NCBI RefSeq assembly: GCF_009764355.1
Contig: NZ_LNUA01000032.1
Location: 434,001-498,000, forward strand
Source of the DNA: Companilactobacillus bobalius
GTDB taxonomy: Bacteria; Bacillota; Bacilli; Lactobacillales; Lactobacillaceae
Direction: 5' to 3'
DNA length: 64,000 nt
How positions within the stretch are numbered: position 1 is the first letter of the stretch; each line of letters starts with the position of its first letter. The position numbers and the translations under genes were made by a program. The notes beneath the pieces were generated by a model, which was not told where the DNA came from, did not search any database, and saw only the letters and a list, made by a program, of their open reading frames with translations. Of the stretch, positions 17,212-25,271 are shown in pieces.

Positions 17212-18090
17212 ATGATTGATAATTACTTATTGGAAGAACTCGTAACGTTTAAAGAATACGGAACTTTGGCCGCAACTGCAGAACATTTGATGGTTACTCA
17301 ACCGACCGTTACACGAGGAATGCAAAAGTTAGAAGAAGAATTAGATGTCGAAATCTTTGACCGTCAACCTAATCGTATTTCACTAACCAAAACCGGTGAA
17401 TTGGCAGCCAAGGAAGCTCAAAAGGTCATTGATCAAAACAACAGCTTTATTGATACCATACAAAAGTACGACTATAACCATAAGAACATCCGAATTGGTG
17501 CTGTTGCTCCGGGTCCTTTAATGCTGTTGCATCATTTGGATTCAAAACTACCTAACCAGAATATTGCTTTGGTTGATAAACTATTAGAACCTGAATCAGT
17601 TACTGAAGAATTATTGAATCATAATTATTCCCTTATCCTAACTAATCAAGAAATTATGACTGACAAAATTGAATCACGTTACATAGGAGCTGAAAAACTA
17701 TCCGTGAATTTAAATCAATTTACTCTATTAGCTAATAAAAAATCGGTTTCTTTCGATGATTTGAAGGGACTAAGTTTCATTGTTATTTCTGATATTGGTA
17801 TTTGGAAGAAAATCACTGAAGATCGTATTCCGGATGCAAAATTTTTATATCAGGATCAGCAAGAGGCTTTTCGCGAGATCACAAAATATTCTGACTTTCC
17901 TTATTTCACCACTAATATTTCTAAACTTAATCGAGACAGAAACTTTGAAGATAATGATCAGGTCAATGTTCCTATTAGCGACGAAGCAAGCAATGTAGAT
18001 TTTTATGCAGCTTATTTAAAAACTCAAAAAAAGAACATCATTGCTGTTTTACAAACTATGAGTGATGCTTGGAGCAAATATTTAGACTAA
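17212..18090 (+). CDS. LysR-family transcriptional regulator
   Basis: A 292-residue LysR protein with the helix-turn-helix at about residues 14-36 (EYGTLAATAEHLMVTQPTVTRGM) and an effector-binding domain behind. The frame could open at GTG 17203, but that GTG is part of the AGAGGTG ribosome site, 6 bp before ATG 17212, which is the better start. It is divergent from the flavodoxin-exporter operon and lies beside operator B. It is the best candidate to bind all four ACTAG dyads. Confidence 0.88.
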   Translation: MIDNYLLEELVTFKEYGTLAATAEHLMVTQPTVTRGMQKLEEELDVEIFDRQPNRISLTKTGELAAKEAQKVIDQNNSFIDTIQKYDYNHKNIRIGAVAPGPLMLLHHLDSKLPNQNIALVDKLLEPESVTEELLNHNYSLILTNQEIMTDKIESRYIGAEKLSVNLNQFTLLANKKSVSFDDLKGLSFIVISDIGIWKKITEDRIPDAKFLYQDQQEAFREITKYSDFPYFTTNISKLNRDRNFEDNDQVNVPISDEASNVDFYAAYLKTQKKNIIAVLQTMSDAWSKYLD

Positions 18091-18152
18091 AAAGATATCA
18101 ATATCGACGACTTACTTAATGGTAATAAAAATTTTTTTGACTCATTCTTTTT

Positions 18153-19481
18153 TTATTCATGATGTACTTTCAAAACACCAATTGAAAAGATCATCGCAAT
18201 CAATACTAAAACTGAAATCCAAATGATAGCATGATTGTATGAAACAATTGGCTGGACGTACTGACTTGTCAAGGTGACTATGATTGATAATCCAACTGAA
18301 CCACCGATTTGATGTGCTGTATTAACAACACCGGAAGCTGAACCGCTCATTTCAGGAGTTGTATTAGCTACACCTGAAACTGTCAAGGGACTAAGAACTA
18401 ACCCTTGACCAATTCCGATAACAACCATTGGCAAAGCGATTGCCGAGATATAACCTGATTGAACACCAATGATAGCTGAAGCAGTCGTTCCGATAAGAGT
18501 AATGACCATTCCACTCATCAAAAGTTTAGAATTACTAACCTTCAGTGACAAACGTGTCAAAACAGTTGCCATCAAGAATTGTGGAATCGTTTCAGGCAAA
18601 AATCCTAGGGCTGCTTGTAAAGGACTGAATCCATAAACACGTTGCATAGCTAAAGGAGTTAAGAAAAAATATGATAGTGCAAACCCTACATAAGCGAATC
18701 TAGCTAGATAAGCAAAACTTCTCTCTGGGTCTTTAAATAGAGTCAATGGCATGATAGGTTCTTTAGCACGTGTTTCTTGCCAAACAAACAATACCAAACT
18801 GATTACGGCGATTACTAAAGCCCCAAAACGATAAATCGTTCCATCAATACTATAGACTAATGCCGAGATACCAAATACTGACCAGACCGTACCCCATATA
18901 TCGATTTTTTCACTGTAAGTTTTTTCAGATTCCAAATACTTTAATGATAGAAGAAACATTGCAATACCAATTGGGAAATTGAGGAAGAAACCCCAGCGCC
19001 ATGAGAAGTAACTAGTAATAATACCACCAATAACCAATCCAAAGCTGGCACCCAAACCACCAGTTGCACCATAATAAGCAATTGCTTTGGTACGCATATT
19101 ATCGGTATAGTTATCCATTAATAAAGCTAAGGTACTAGGGGCCAAAATTGATGAGCCAATGCCTTGAATAGCACGCATTGAAATAATCATTGCGGCATTA
19201 GTTGATAATCCAACAAATAATGAACTAATACTAAAAATAACTAGCCCAACTAAAAAGACTTGCTTTCTACCAAAGACATCTCCTGCTTTACCAGAGAAAA
19301 GTAATAAACCACCAAATGTTAAAGCATATGCATTCGTAATCCATGATAATACTTGAGTATTAAGTGACAGATCAGTTGCAATTTTAGCTGTACTTGTAAA
19401 GATAATTGAATTGTCCAAGAGAATCATAAAGTATGTTAACAGAATGATTGGTAAAGCAATTCCAAATTTTTGTTTATTCAA
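18153..19481 (-). CDS. MFS drug exporter, DHA2-like
   Basis: A 442-residue multidrug exporter. The first helix carries MILLDNSIIFTSTAKIA, the loop-2 motif is GKAGDVFGRKQVF, and the antiporter motif region reads GLVIGGIITSYFSWRWGFFLNFPIG. Around 13-14 hydrophobic helices are present. It follows a flavodoxin gene by 12 bp and a TetR gene, forming a TetR-flavodoxin-exporter cassette parallel to that at 13772-16567. Operators at 20072 and 20758 point to TetR control. Confidence 0.9.
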   Translation of the reverse strand: MNKQKFGIALPIILLTYFMILLDNSIIFTSTAKIATDLSLNTQVLSWITNAYALTFGGLLLFSGKAGDVFGRKQVFLVGLVIFSISSLFVGLSTNAAMIISMRAIQGIGSSILAPSTLALLMDNYTDNMRTKAIAYYGATGGLGASFGLVIGGIITSYFSWRWGFFLNFPIGIAMFLLSLKYLESEKTYSEKIDIWGTVWSVFGISALVYSIDGTIYRFGALVIAVISLVLFVWQETRAKEPIMPLTLFKDPERSFAYLARFAYVGFALSYFFLTPLAMQRVYGFSPLQAALGFLPETIPQFLMATVLTRLSLKVSNSKLLMSGMVITLIGTTASAIIGVQSGYISAIALPMVVIGIGQGLVLSPLTVSGVANTTPEMSGSASGVVNTAHQIGGSVGLSIIVTLTSQYVQPIVSYNHAIIWISVLVLIAMIFSIGVLKVHHE

Positions 19482-19493
19482 GATTTAACCTTC

Positions 19494-20054
19494 TTAATTT
19501 ATTTTTTTTAACCATTTAATAAACCTCTGTTCAGTCTGTAGTGCGTGCGTATCTTCGACTGTGTAGTTGTTTAAAATTATTGTAGAATCCGGTGTTAGTT
19601 GATGTAATAAGTCCTGTGTATCACCAGATCCATAACCAGCATTCGTTGAGAATGAAGCTAGTCTTTTATCGGCTAATCGTGAACCATATTTTTCCAAGAA
19701 AGTGCGCATAGGGTTAGCCAACGTCATTGCCCAAATTGGATGACCTAACAAAATCGTGTCATATTTTGATAAATCAGGAATTTTTCCTTCTAATGTAGGC
19801 CAATCATGATTCTCACGTTCTTGCGTTGCTCGATTAACAGTTGTTTGATAGTCGGACGGATAAGGATTCGTGATGACTAGTTCATAAACATCCGTCTTGA
19901 GAATTTTTTGTGCTAGCCTAACTTGTTTCTCAGTATTACCACTTCTTGAGAAATAAATGATTATTGTTTTGTTTCCTTCTAAAATTCTAGTTGGTGCTTG
20001 GTTCTCATTAGTATCTTTGCCATCTGAAACGGCTCCACGTCCCATTGTTATCAT
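19494..20054 (-). CDS. Flavodoxin-like protein
   Basis: A 186-residue flavodoxin with FMN loop YFSRSGNTEKQV (residues about 34-45), GHPIWAMTLANPMRTFL and FSTNAGYGSGDT. It is a paralogue of the protein at 14424, sharing a DGKDTNENQ/DGSDTQSGG leader and YPSDYQTTVNRA/YPADYLKTRSRA. It may be a quinone or nitro reductase partner of the exporter 12 bp downstream. A 13-bp TGAC-N5-GTCA palindrome lies about 18 bp upstream of the start, so it can be repressed independently of the tetR gene upstream. Confidence 0.85.
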   Translation of the reverse strand: MITMGRGAVSDGKDTNENQAPTRILEGNKTIIIYFSRSGNTEKQVRLAQKILKTDVYELVITNPYPSDYQTTVNRATQERENHDWPTLEGKIPDLSKYDTILLGHPIWAMTLANPMRTFLEKYGSRLADKRLASFSTNAGYGSGDTQDLLHQLTPDSTIILNNYTVEDTHALQTEQRFIKWLKKIN

Positions 20055-20071
20055 ATGCGTCCTCCTAATTA

Positions 20072-20084
20072 TGACTTCAAGTCA
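20072..20084. promoter_or_regulatory. TetR operator palindrome upstream of flavodoxin-exporter genes
   Basis: TGACTT-C-AAGTCA is a perfect 13-bp palindrome. It sits directly before the ribosome site of the flavodoxin gene and matches the tandem sites at 20758-20784 in front of the tetR gene. Confidence 0.65.
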
Positions 20085-20124
20085 CTTTTTGCTTAAAAGA
20101 AAAACTTAGACCTTAGTCAAAGTT

Positions 20125-20709
20125 TTAATTGAGATACTCATTCATTAAAGCTGTTAATTGCAAATCACAAAAGGTTTTAATATCCTTCACTGGATCAACC
20201 GTATTCGGAGAAATACACCAACTGAGGACGATTCCGTAAACTTCCGTCATCAACAGCTTTGCCAAATCATTGATTGGAGTTTTATTTGAAAGCTTTTGTT
20301 CGGCAGATAACTTTTCTAGCAACTGTTGCAAAGAATCCAAATCAAATTCCCATTTTTTATAATTTTTCGGATCAACAATATAGCGTATCCATTGCCGAGC
20401 CATTTTATCTCCTGACTTAACGACAATTTGCAAATAATTTATTAAATATTTGCGAATAGCATCTTCCGGTTCTAAACCACCGAGTTCAGGAATCAGATTG
20501 TTCAAACTAGAAAGATGATTTTGGCTCAATGCCAAAGTGATATCCTCCTTCTTTTTGAAGTAGTTGTAAAAGGTCCCTTTAGCTACCCCACTAGCCTTAG
20601 TAATATCCTCAACTGACATCTTTTCGTAACCCTTAGTCCTAATTAATTTGTCAGCCGTCGCAATTAGTTTTTTTCTGGTGGCTTCAGCTGCCACCTGTCT
20701 ATTTGTCAT
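20125..20709 (-). CDS. TetR-family transcriptional regulator
   Basis: A 194-residue TetR protein with helix-turn-helix SVEDITKASGVAKGTFYNYFKKK at about 28-50 and a ligand-binding C-terminal domain. It is a paralogue of the TetR at 13772. Two TGAC-N5-GTCA palindromes lie 49-75 bp upstream of its start and one in front of the next gene, so it probably represses itself and the flavodoxin-exporter pair. Confidence 0.88.
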   Translation of the reverse strand: MTNRQVAAEATRKKLIATADKLIRTKGYEKMSVEDITKASGVAKGTFYNYFKKKEDITLALSQNHLSSLNNLIPELGGLEPEDAIRKYLINYLQIVVKSGDKMARQWIRYIVDPKNYKKWEFDLDSLQQLLEKLSAEQKLSNKTPINDLAKLLMTEVYGIVLSWCISPNTVDPVKDIKTFCDLQLTALMNEYLN

Positions 20710-20757
20710 TTATCTCACCACACTATTTTTATTACGTAGAAAACTATAATTCTTTAA

Positions 20758-20784
20758 TGACCTGAAGTCAATGACTTCGGGTCA
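20758..20784. promoter_or_regulatory. Tandem TetR operators upstream of tetR
   Basis: TGACCTGAAGTCA (20758-20770) and TGACTTCGGGTCA (20772-20784) lie one base apart. Both are near-palindromes of the TGACTT-N-AAGTCA type seen at 20072. Adjacent paired sites suit cooperative binding by two TetR dimers. Confidence 0.65.
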
Positions 20785-20855
20785 TATTTTTAAACTTTCA
20801 AAATCTGTTAAATTCTTAGTAAACTGGACGATTTTCACCTTGAGTATTCACATCT

Positions 20856-20909
20856 GACCATCTTGTAGTTCCAACGTCCAAATTCACCGGGAACTTCGTT
20901 GTACAATCC
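20856..20909 (-). pseudogene. Fragment of an NmrA/SDR-like gene
   Basis: Read on the minus strand this stretch gives GLYNEVPGEFGRWNYKMV, matching GIYDEVAGKFGQWNARMM of the gene at 2721 and GLYHEVPDPFGSW of the gene at 1682. The frame then meets a stop within a few codons and no cofactor loop is present upstream. It is a short internal relic of a deleted paralogue. Confidence 0.65.
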
Positions 20910-21013
20910 TAAAAAATTAGATTCAACTTATTAATTCTCCTAATAATTTGATTTTTATGTTTCTGCTTTGATTTATGAGTACATTATATATTCGTTTATT
21001 TGACTTGAAAATT

Positions 21014-21032
21014 ACTAGATTGACATGCTGCT
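21014..21032. promoter_or_regulatory. Dyad operator C (ACTAG-N9-CTGCT)
   Basis: ACTAG-ATTGACATG-CTGCT, with one changed position in the right arm. On the minus strand it is followed by TTTTCA, 17 bases and TATAAT, a good promoter with the same spacing as at operator B. The promoter points at the NmrA relic and then the tetR gene at 20709. Confidence 0.55.
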
Positions 21033-21107
21033 ATACGCTATACGTATAGTATTCTTTACTAGAAACATGATAATGATCGTTAACTCTTTGATACTAAATG
21101 TTACATT

Positions 21108-21167
21108 AAAAAAAGTGTTGATTTTATAAAATATGGAAGGTATCCATACAATGAATCAACACTTTTG
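21108..21167 (-). terminator. Terminator after the 21179 aldo/keto reductase gene
   Basis: AAAAGTGTTGATT and AATCAACACTTTT form a 13-bp perfect stem with a 30-base loop. Eight T follow on the minus strand. Confidence 0.7.
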
Positions 21168-21178
21168 ATTAATACTGA

Positions 21179-22033
21179 CTAATAATTAAATTTCACATTA
21201 CCCAATTGCTTAACTGTTTCAGGATTGCTCATATTGCCAAACAAACTAACACCTTCATCCAATGAGTTCATCTGTTCCATCTCTTTAGCAGATAACTCAA
21301 AATCAAAAATCTGTGAGTTTTCAATAATTCTAGATTCATGAACAGACTTAGGAATAACAACAATATTACGTTGGTTTAACCATCTCAAAATTACTTGACC
21401 ATTTGTTTTACCATGGTTATCAGCAATTTTCTTGATTGTAGGGTTAGTAAAGATACCTTGTTTCCCTTCAGCAAATGGTCCCCAAGCCTCTGGTACAATA
21501 TCATTATCTAATAACCATTGAACACGTTCTGGTTGGGCAAAGAATGGATGTAATTCAATTTGATCAACTGCTGGTTTGATTTCATTGTGCATCATCAAAT
21601 CTTGTAATCTATCATTTTCAAAATTAGCTACACCAATAGATTTTAATTTTCCCGTTTTATAGGCATCTTCCATTGCTCGCCATGAACCATAAACATCGCC
21701 AAGTGGTTGATGAATTAAATATAGGTCAATATAATCCAAACCTAATCTTTTTAGTGAAGCATCAATAGCTTTTTGAGTATTTTCATAACCTGCATCTTGT
21801 ACCCAAAGTTTAGTTGTTACAAAGATCTCTTCTCGATTAATACCACTTTCTCTGATGGCATCCCCCACAGCACCTTCATTCAAATAAGCTGCTGCAGTAT
21901 CGATCAAATGATAACCATTTTTAAGTGCTTGTAAAACGGCCCGTTTACATTCATCGTAATCAGGAATTTGGAATACTCCAAATCCTAAAGTCGGCATTTC
22001 AATGCCATTGTTTAATGTGATTTTTTTATCCAT
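21179..22033 (-). CDS. Aldo/keto reductase (AKR5-like)
   Basis: A 284-residue NADPH-dependent carbonyl reductase. ITLNNGIEMPTLGFGVFQI at the start, LIDTAAAYLNE with the catalytic Tyr, TKLW with Lys and LIHQP with His are all present. The cofactor motif IPKSVHESRI lies near residue 235. It is a paralogue of the gene at 11638. It closes the operon 23102-21179 (SnoaL-like, NmrA-like, reductase), with a 9-bp gap to the preceding gene. Confidence 0.9.
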   Translation of the reverse strand: MDKKITLNNGIEMPTLGFGVFQIPDYDECKRAVLQALKNGYHLIDTAAAYLNEGAVGDAIRESGINREEIFVTTKLWVQDAGYENTQKAIDASLKRLGLDYIDLYLIHQPLGDVYGSWRAMEDAYKTGKLKSIGVANFENDRLQDLMMHNEIKPAVDQIELHPFFAQPERVQWLLDNDIVPEAWGPFAEGKQGIFTNPTIKKIADNHGKTNGQVILRWLNQRNIVVIPKSVHESRIIENSQIFDFELSAKEMEQMNSLDEGVSLFGNMSNPETVKQLGNVKFNY

Positions 22034-22042
22034 ATTTTTCTC

Positions 22043-22642
22043 CTAGTTTTCGTTTATTCCTACACTGGATCTATTATCTAATGTGGTATTTTCGCTTAAT
22101 TTAACAACATAGTCAGCAATACTGTTTCTAGAAACATCATGTCCACCAAATGGTTCCCCTTTTTGCGTAATTTCATAATTAACAGGGCCGTTGGTATACC
22201 AACCAGGACGAATGATTGTATAGTTCAAGTCTGATTGTTCAATTAAATCTGCAGCTTCTCTGAATGGTCTTAAGATACTATTGCTATAGGGCTCAGGAGA
22301 ATTACCTAACCAAGAAGGAATCTCTTGATAGATACCCATTGTTGTAATGAATACTAATCTTTGAACATTTTCTTGATCCATTACCTTTACAATATGCTTG
22401 GCAAATGTCTTCATATCACCACTTAAAGCCACAAAAATGAAATCCTGATTTTTTACTGCCAGTGCCAATTCAGTATCGTTTGTTACGCTTCCTGAAATAG
22501 ACTTTTCCCTAGAATTATCTAATTTTAATCTATTGGCTCGTCTGGAAAATAACGTTAACTGAGCATCTGTTTCTCTTAAAAACATCTGTCTTACTGCATT
22601 GCCAATTGAACCGGTTGCTCCAATAATTAATACATTTTTCAT
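22043..22642 (-). CDS. NAD(P)-binding NmrA/SDR-like protein
   Basis: A 199-residue Rossmann protein with the loop IGATGSIGNAV (7-17). The segment GIYQEIPSWLGN corresponds to GLYHEVPDPFG in the paralogues at 1682 and 2721. It lacks the classical SDR catalytic pair. It lies between a SnoaL-like gene and an aldo/keto reductase gene in a compact leftward operon. Confidence 0.82.
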   Translation of the reverse strand: MKNVLIIGATGSIGNAVRQMFLRETDAQLTLFSRRANRLKLDNSREKSISGSVTNDTELALAVKNQDFIFVALSGDMKTFAKHIVKVMDQENVQRLVFITTMGIYQEIPSWLGNSPEPYSNSILRPFREAADLIEQSDLNYTIIRPGWYTNGPVNYEITQKGEPFGGHDVSRNSIADYVVKLSENTTLDNRSSVGINEN

Positions 22643-22661
22643 AATAATATCTTCAAGTAAT

Positions 22662-23102
22662 TTATTTAATATCTTCTGTATGCCAGATAAAGTTTGAATT
22701 ACGTTCGGAAATCAACCACTTACCATCGACTTTTTGATACTTATCTTGGTATCTAACGCCCTCTTTAGTTGTAACTGTCTTATTTTCGTCGTTATTTTTG
22801 ACAAGCACAACATAGTTATAGGCAACGCCATTAGCATGAGTTTCATCTACAAAATTAACTGTTTGTTGACCACTCATGTGAAATACGGCTGAATATTCGT
22901 CCATTGATGAACTGAAGGCATTAAAAATTTCTTTTCTTCCATTAAGAGTGAAACTGATTTTGCCATCATTAATAATGTTTACAACACCATCTTCAGTGAA
23001 GAGTGCTACCTGTTTATCGTTTTCCTTTGTATCTGAGTAATTTGAAAATAAATCTACTAGTTCCTTTAATTCAATACGGTCTGAAATTTCTTGTGTGTTC
23101 AT
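22662..23102 (-). CDS. SnoaL/NTF2-like protein
   Basis: A 146-residue protein of the NTF2-like cone fold: IELKELVDLFSNYSDTKENDKQVALFTEDGVV, then HMSGQQTVNF and KVDGKWLISERNSNFIW. Members include ketosteroid isomerases, polyketide cyclases and proteins of unknown function with a hydrophobic pocket. It is the first gene of the operon 23102-21179. A 31-bp box at 23172 in its promoter region is shared with the operon that starts at 25087. Confidence 0.8.
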   Translation of the reverse strand: MNTQEISDRIELKELVDLFSNYSDTKENDKQVALFTEDGVVNIINDGKISFTLNGRKEIFNAFSSSMDEYSAVFHMSGQQTVNFVDETHANGVAYNYVVLVKNNDENKTVTTKEGVRYQDKYQKVDGKWLISERNSNFIWHTEDIK

Positions 23103-23171
23103 AATATAAATACTCCTTAATTTTTAATAATTCTTGTTTACAAGTCCCATTATGGGGGCTCGACAGATATA

Positions 23172-23202
23172 AAAAAATGGTCAATATTTTTTAATTAGTT
23201 AC
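23172..23202. promoter_or_regulatory. 31-bp promoter box, copy 1
   Basis: This stretch begins AAAAAATGGTCAAT and ends AATTAGTTAC; it agrees at 26 of 31 positions with 25143-25173. Both copies lie 55-100 bp upstream of leftward operons starting with NTF2-like genes. A shared regulator, possibly the TetR protein at 25269, is likely. Confidence 0.6.
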
Positions 23203-23239
23203 TTATGCCACTGTTTTTATAAATGCGTGGTAATAAATT

Positions 23240-24694
23240 CTATCTAAGTTGTTTTTCTGGTTCTTTTCTTGTGAGATTGATGATAATAGCAACCACTACT
23301 AGGACAAATCCAATCAACATAATGGTATGGAGACTATTAAAGAGAATTGTTCTTAGTTGTGGTAGTAAATCTTGAGGTAAGGTCTTAGCAGAAGATGCAT
23401 CAGTTAATTTATTGATCATTCGACTTGTTATTTTTCCTCCAACTTGACTGGCCGTACTAATACTCAAAATAGCTCCAAAAATAGCTGACATAAATGTTTG
23501 ACCTAAAGTACGGAATAATAATCCAAAAGTTGTAGAAACACTGATCAATTCTTTTCTAACTCCATCCTGCAATGACACTTGCATCGGCGTAAAAGACAAT
23601 CCCATACCAAATCCTTCAAAAGCACCACTAATTAATAACCACCAGTATGGAGAATATTGTGTCGCCATAATCATTGCTAATGCAGAAATGAAAATACTAA
23701 TACTACCTATTATTACTATTCTTTTGTAAGAAATTTTTGGCATTAGTCTTGCTGTAAAACGTGTTCCTAACAGTAATAGAACTGATCCACCTATTTGAGT
23801 TAGACCTCCGTAAGTTGCATTAGTTCCAAGTAATCCTTGAGACCACATTGGAGCATAAACGCTATATCCAATAAAGAATCCATTAATCAAGAACATAATG
23901 ACGTTTTGTGACTGAATTCTCCAATTCCTTAGTAGTTCAGTTGGAACTAGTGGGTTCTTCTTTGATGCTTCAATTCGATAGAAAATAACCATCAGAATTA
24001 AACCAACAATTAATAAGATCACAGCCCTAGTCATACTTGAAGCAATAGAATCACTAGCAAACAACAGAACTATTAAAGTAAGGATTAACATTCCTGAGCC
24101 TAAATAATCAAAGGACTTATCAATAGTTTCAGTTCTATTTTCTTGATAGGTAAGCTGCAACATCAATAGAGAAATAATTCCAATTGGCAAATTAATAAAG
24201 AAAACCCAATGCCATGATAGTGCATCGACTAACCAACCACCGATAAGTGGTCCAACTACAGTTGAAAGTGTATATGAAGCAGTTACCCAACCTAAGGCTC
24301 TTGCACGCTCTGAAGGATTTGGATAAATATCCGCGTAAATAATGAACGGAATAGAAACCATCCCACCGGCACCAATTCCCATGAAGGCTCTAGCAACAAT
24401 CAACATTATCATGTTTGTCGACATGCCTCCGACTACGGAACTAATAACAAATAACATTAATGAAATTTGAAAAGTGAGTTTTTTCCCGATTATTTCACCA
24501 ACTCGTCCCCATAAAACAGTGGTGACAGCAGTTCCTAATAGAAAAATCGAACTAATCCAACCAATCAATCTGATCCCGTTTAAATCACTAGTGATTGCTG
24601 GTAAAGCAGTGTTAACGATTGTGGCGTCTAAACCACCCATAAAATTAGCAATCAATAATGCGATTGTCGCGATTGCCATTCTTCTCTTTGTCAT
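23240..24694 (-). CDS. MFS drug exporter, DHA2 (14-TM) family
   Basis: A 484-residue exporter with GLDATIVNTALPAI in helix 1, WGRVGEIIGKK in loop 2 and TVVGPLIGGWLVDALSWHWVFFINLPIG around helix 5. It closely resembles the exporter at 15101, also in the C-terminal loop with a KITSRMINKLTDASSAKTLPQ segment matching KITMHMMNKLTNSQTAGQLPK. The gene follows an NTF2-like gene by 12 bp. Expulsion of toxic organic compounds is the likely role. Confidence 0.9.
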   Translation of the reverse strand: MTKRRMAIATIALLIANFMGGLDATIVNTALPAITSDLNGIRLIGWISSIFLLGTAVTTVLWGRVGEIIGKKLTFQISLMLFVISSVVGGMSTNMIMLIVARAFMGIGAGGMVSIPFIIYADIYPNPSERARALGWVTASYTLSTVVGPLIGGWLVDALSWHWVFFINLPIGIISLLMLQLTYQENRTETIDKSFDYLGSGMLILTLIVLLFASDSIASSMTRAVILLIVGLILMVIFYRIEASKKNPLVPTELLRNWRIQSQNVIMFLINGFFIGYSVYAPMWSQGLLGTNATYGGLTQIGGSVLLLLGTRFTARLMPKISYKRIVIIGSISIFISALAMIMATQYSPYWWLLISGAFEGFGMGLSFTPMQVSLQDGVRKELISVSTTFGLLFRTLGQTFMSAIFGAILSISTASQVGGKITSRMINKLTDASSAKTLPQDLLPQLRTILFNSLHTIMLIGFVLVVVAIIINLTRKEPEKQLR

Positions 24695-24706
24695 AAGTTT
24701 CCTCCC

Positions 24707-25087
24707 CTAATACATCTCGGCCTGTGATTTAATGATTTGCCACTGACCACTATTATTTTTTGTTAATTCGGTTCTTGATTGAAGGGGCCAAGTATTACGA
24801 AAGCCATAAATTCTAGCATCTAGTTCATTTCTCGAAATCACTAAAGCATTATCTCCATCTACTTCAACCTGCATTAACTTCTCTTTACTATTGAAGTAGT
24901 GCATTCTACCGATCTTAATTTGTTTCAACCATTCATCTTTGCTCTGGACAGCTCCGGTTATATGAATAAACTTTGCATCTGATGCAATTACTTTATTCAG
25001 AATATCTAAGTTACCATTGACCATACTTGATACTTGTTGTCGAACAACTGTCGCTACTTTTTCTTCTTCACTAATTTTTGTTGTCAT
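24707..25087 (-). CDS. NTF2-like (DUF4440/SnoaL) protein
   Basis: A 126-residue NTF2-fold protein: VATVVRQQVSSMVNGNLDILNKVIASDAKFIHITGAVQSKDEWL, then RTELTKNNSGQWQIIKSQAEM, the usual end of DUF4440 proteins. The frame is open further upstream to 25192, but the AGGAACGAGG ribosome site is placed for ATG 25087, where a normal family start (MTTKISEEEK) occurs. It is probably co-transcribed with the exporter gene. Confidence 0.75.
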   Translation of the reverse strand: MTTKISEEEKVATVVRQQVSSMVNGNLDILNKVIASDAKFIHITGAVQSKDEWLKQIKIGRMHYFNSKEKLMQVEVDGDNALVISRNELDARIYGFRNTWPLQSRTELTKNNSGQWQIIKSQAEMY

Positions 25088-25142
25088 AATTAATGCCTCG
25101 TTCCTTTGCGATGAGTTCATTATGCAACGACTGATGATTCCA

Positions 25143-25173
25143 AAAAATGGGCAATGTTTTCCAATTAGTGACA
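25143..25173. promoter_or_regulatory. 31-bp promoter box, copy 2
   Basis: It begins AAAAAATGGGCAAT and ends AATTAGTGAC, 26 of 31 bases identical to the copy at 23172. On the minus strand GTTACTTAT and GTCACTAAT are adjacent 9-bp near-repeats at its upstream edge. It lies 56 bp before ATG 25087. Confidence 0.6.
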
Positions 25174-25228
25174 TAAGTAACCCTTTCAACAAAAAGGTGT
25201 CATAAAATCACGAATTATTGAAATTTTG

Positions 25229-25271
25229 GTAAAAAAAACAGACGTCTCTACAAATCAACGTCTGTTTTCTA
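25229..25271 (-). terminator. Terminator after the TetR gene at 25269
   Basis: ACAGACGT and ACGTCTGT stem with a 12-base loop and eight T on the minus strand, overlapping the end of the tetR gene. Confidence 0.8.

Larger units (their letters stand above)
20710..21178. other. 469-bp intergenic region with operators and a gene remnant
   Basis: From left to right it holds tandem TetR palindromes (20758-20784), an NmrA-like gene fragment (about 20856-20909), dyad operator C with promoter (21014 and leftwards) and the terminator of the aldo/keto reductase gene (21108-21167). The arrangement suggests a former NmrA-like gene driven by operator C that has been deleted. Confidence 0.6.

Noticed and set aside
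25088..25192. N-terminal extension of the NTF2-like protein
   Set aside because: It would cover the 31-bp promoter box; the ribosome site fits ATG 25087 instead.
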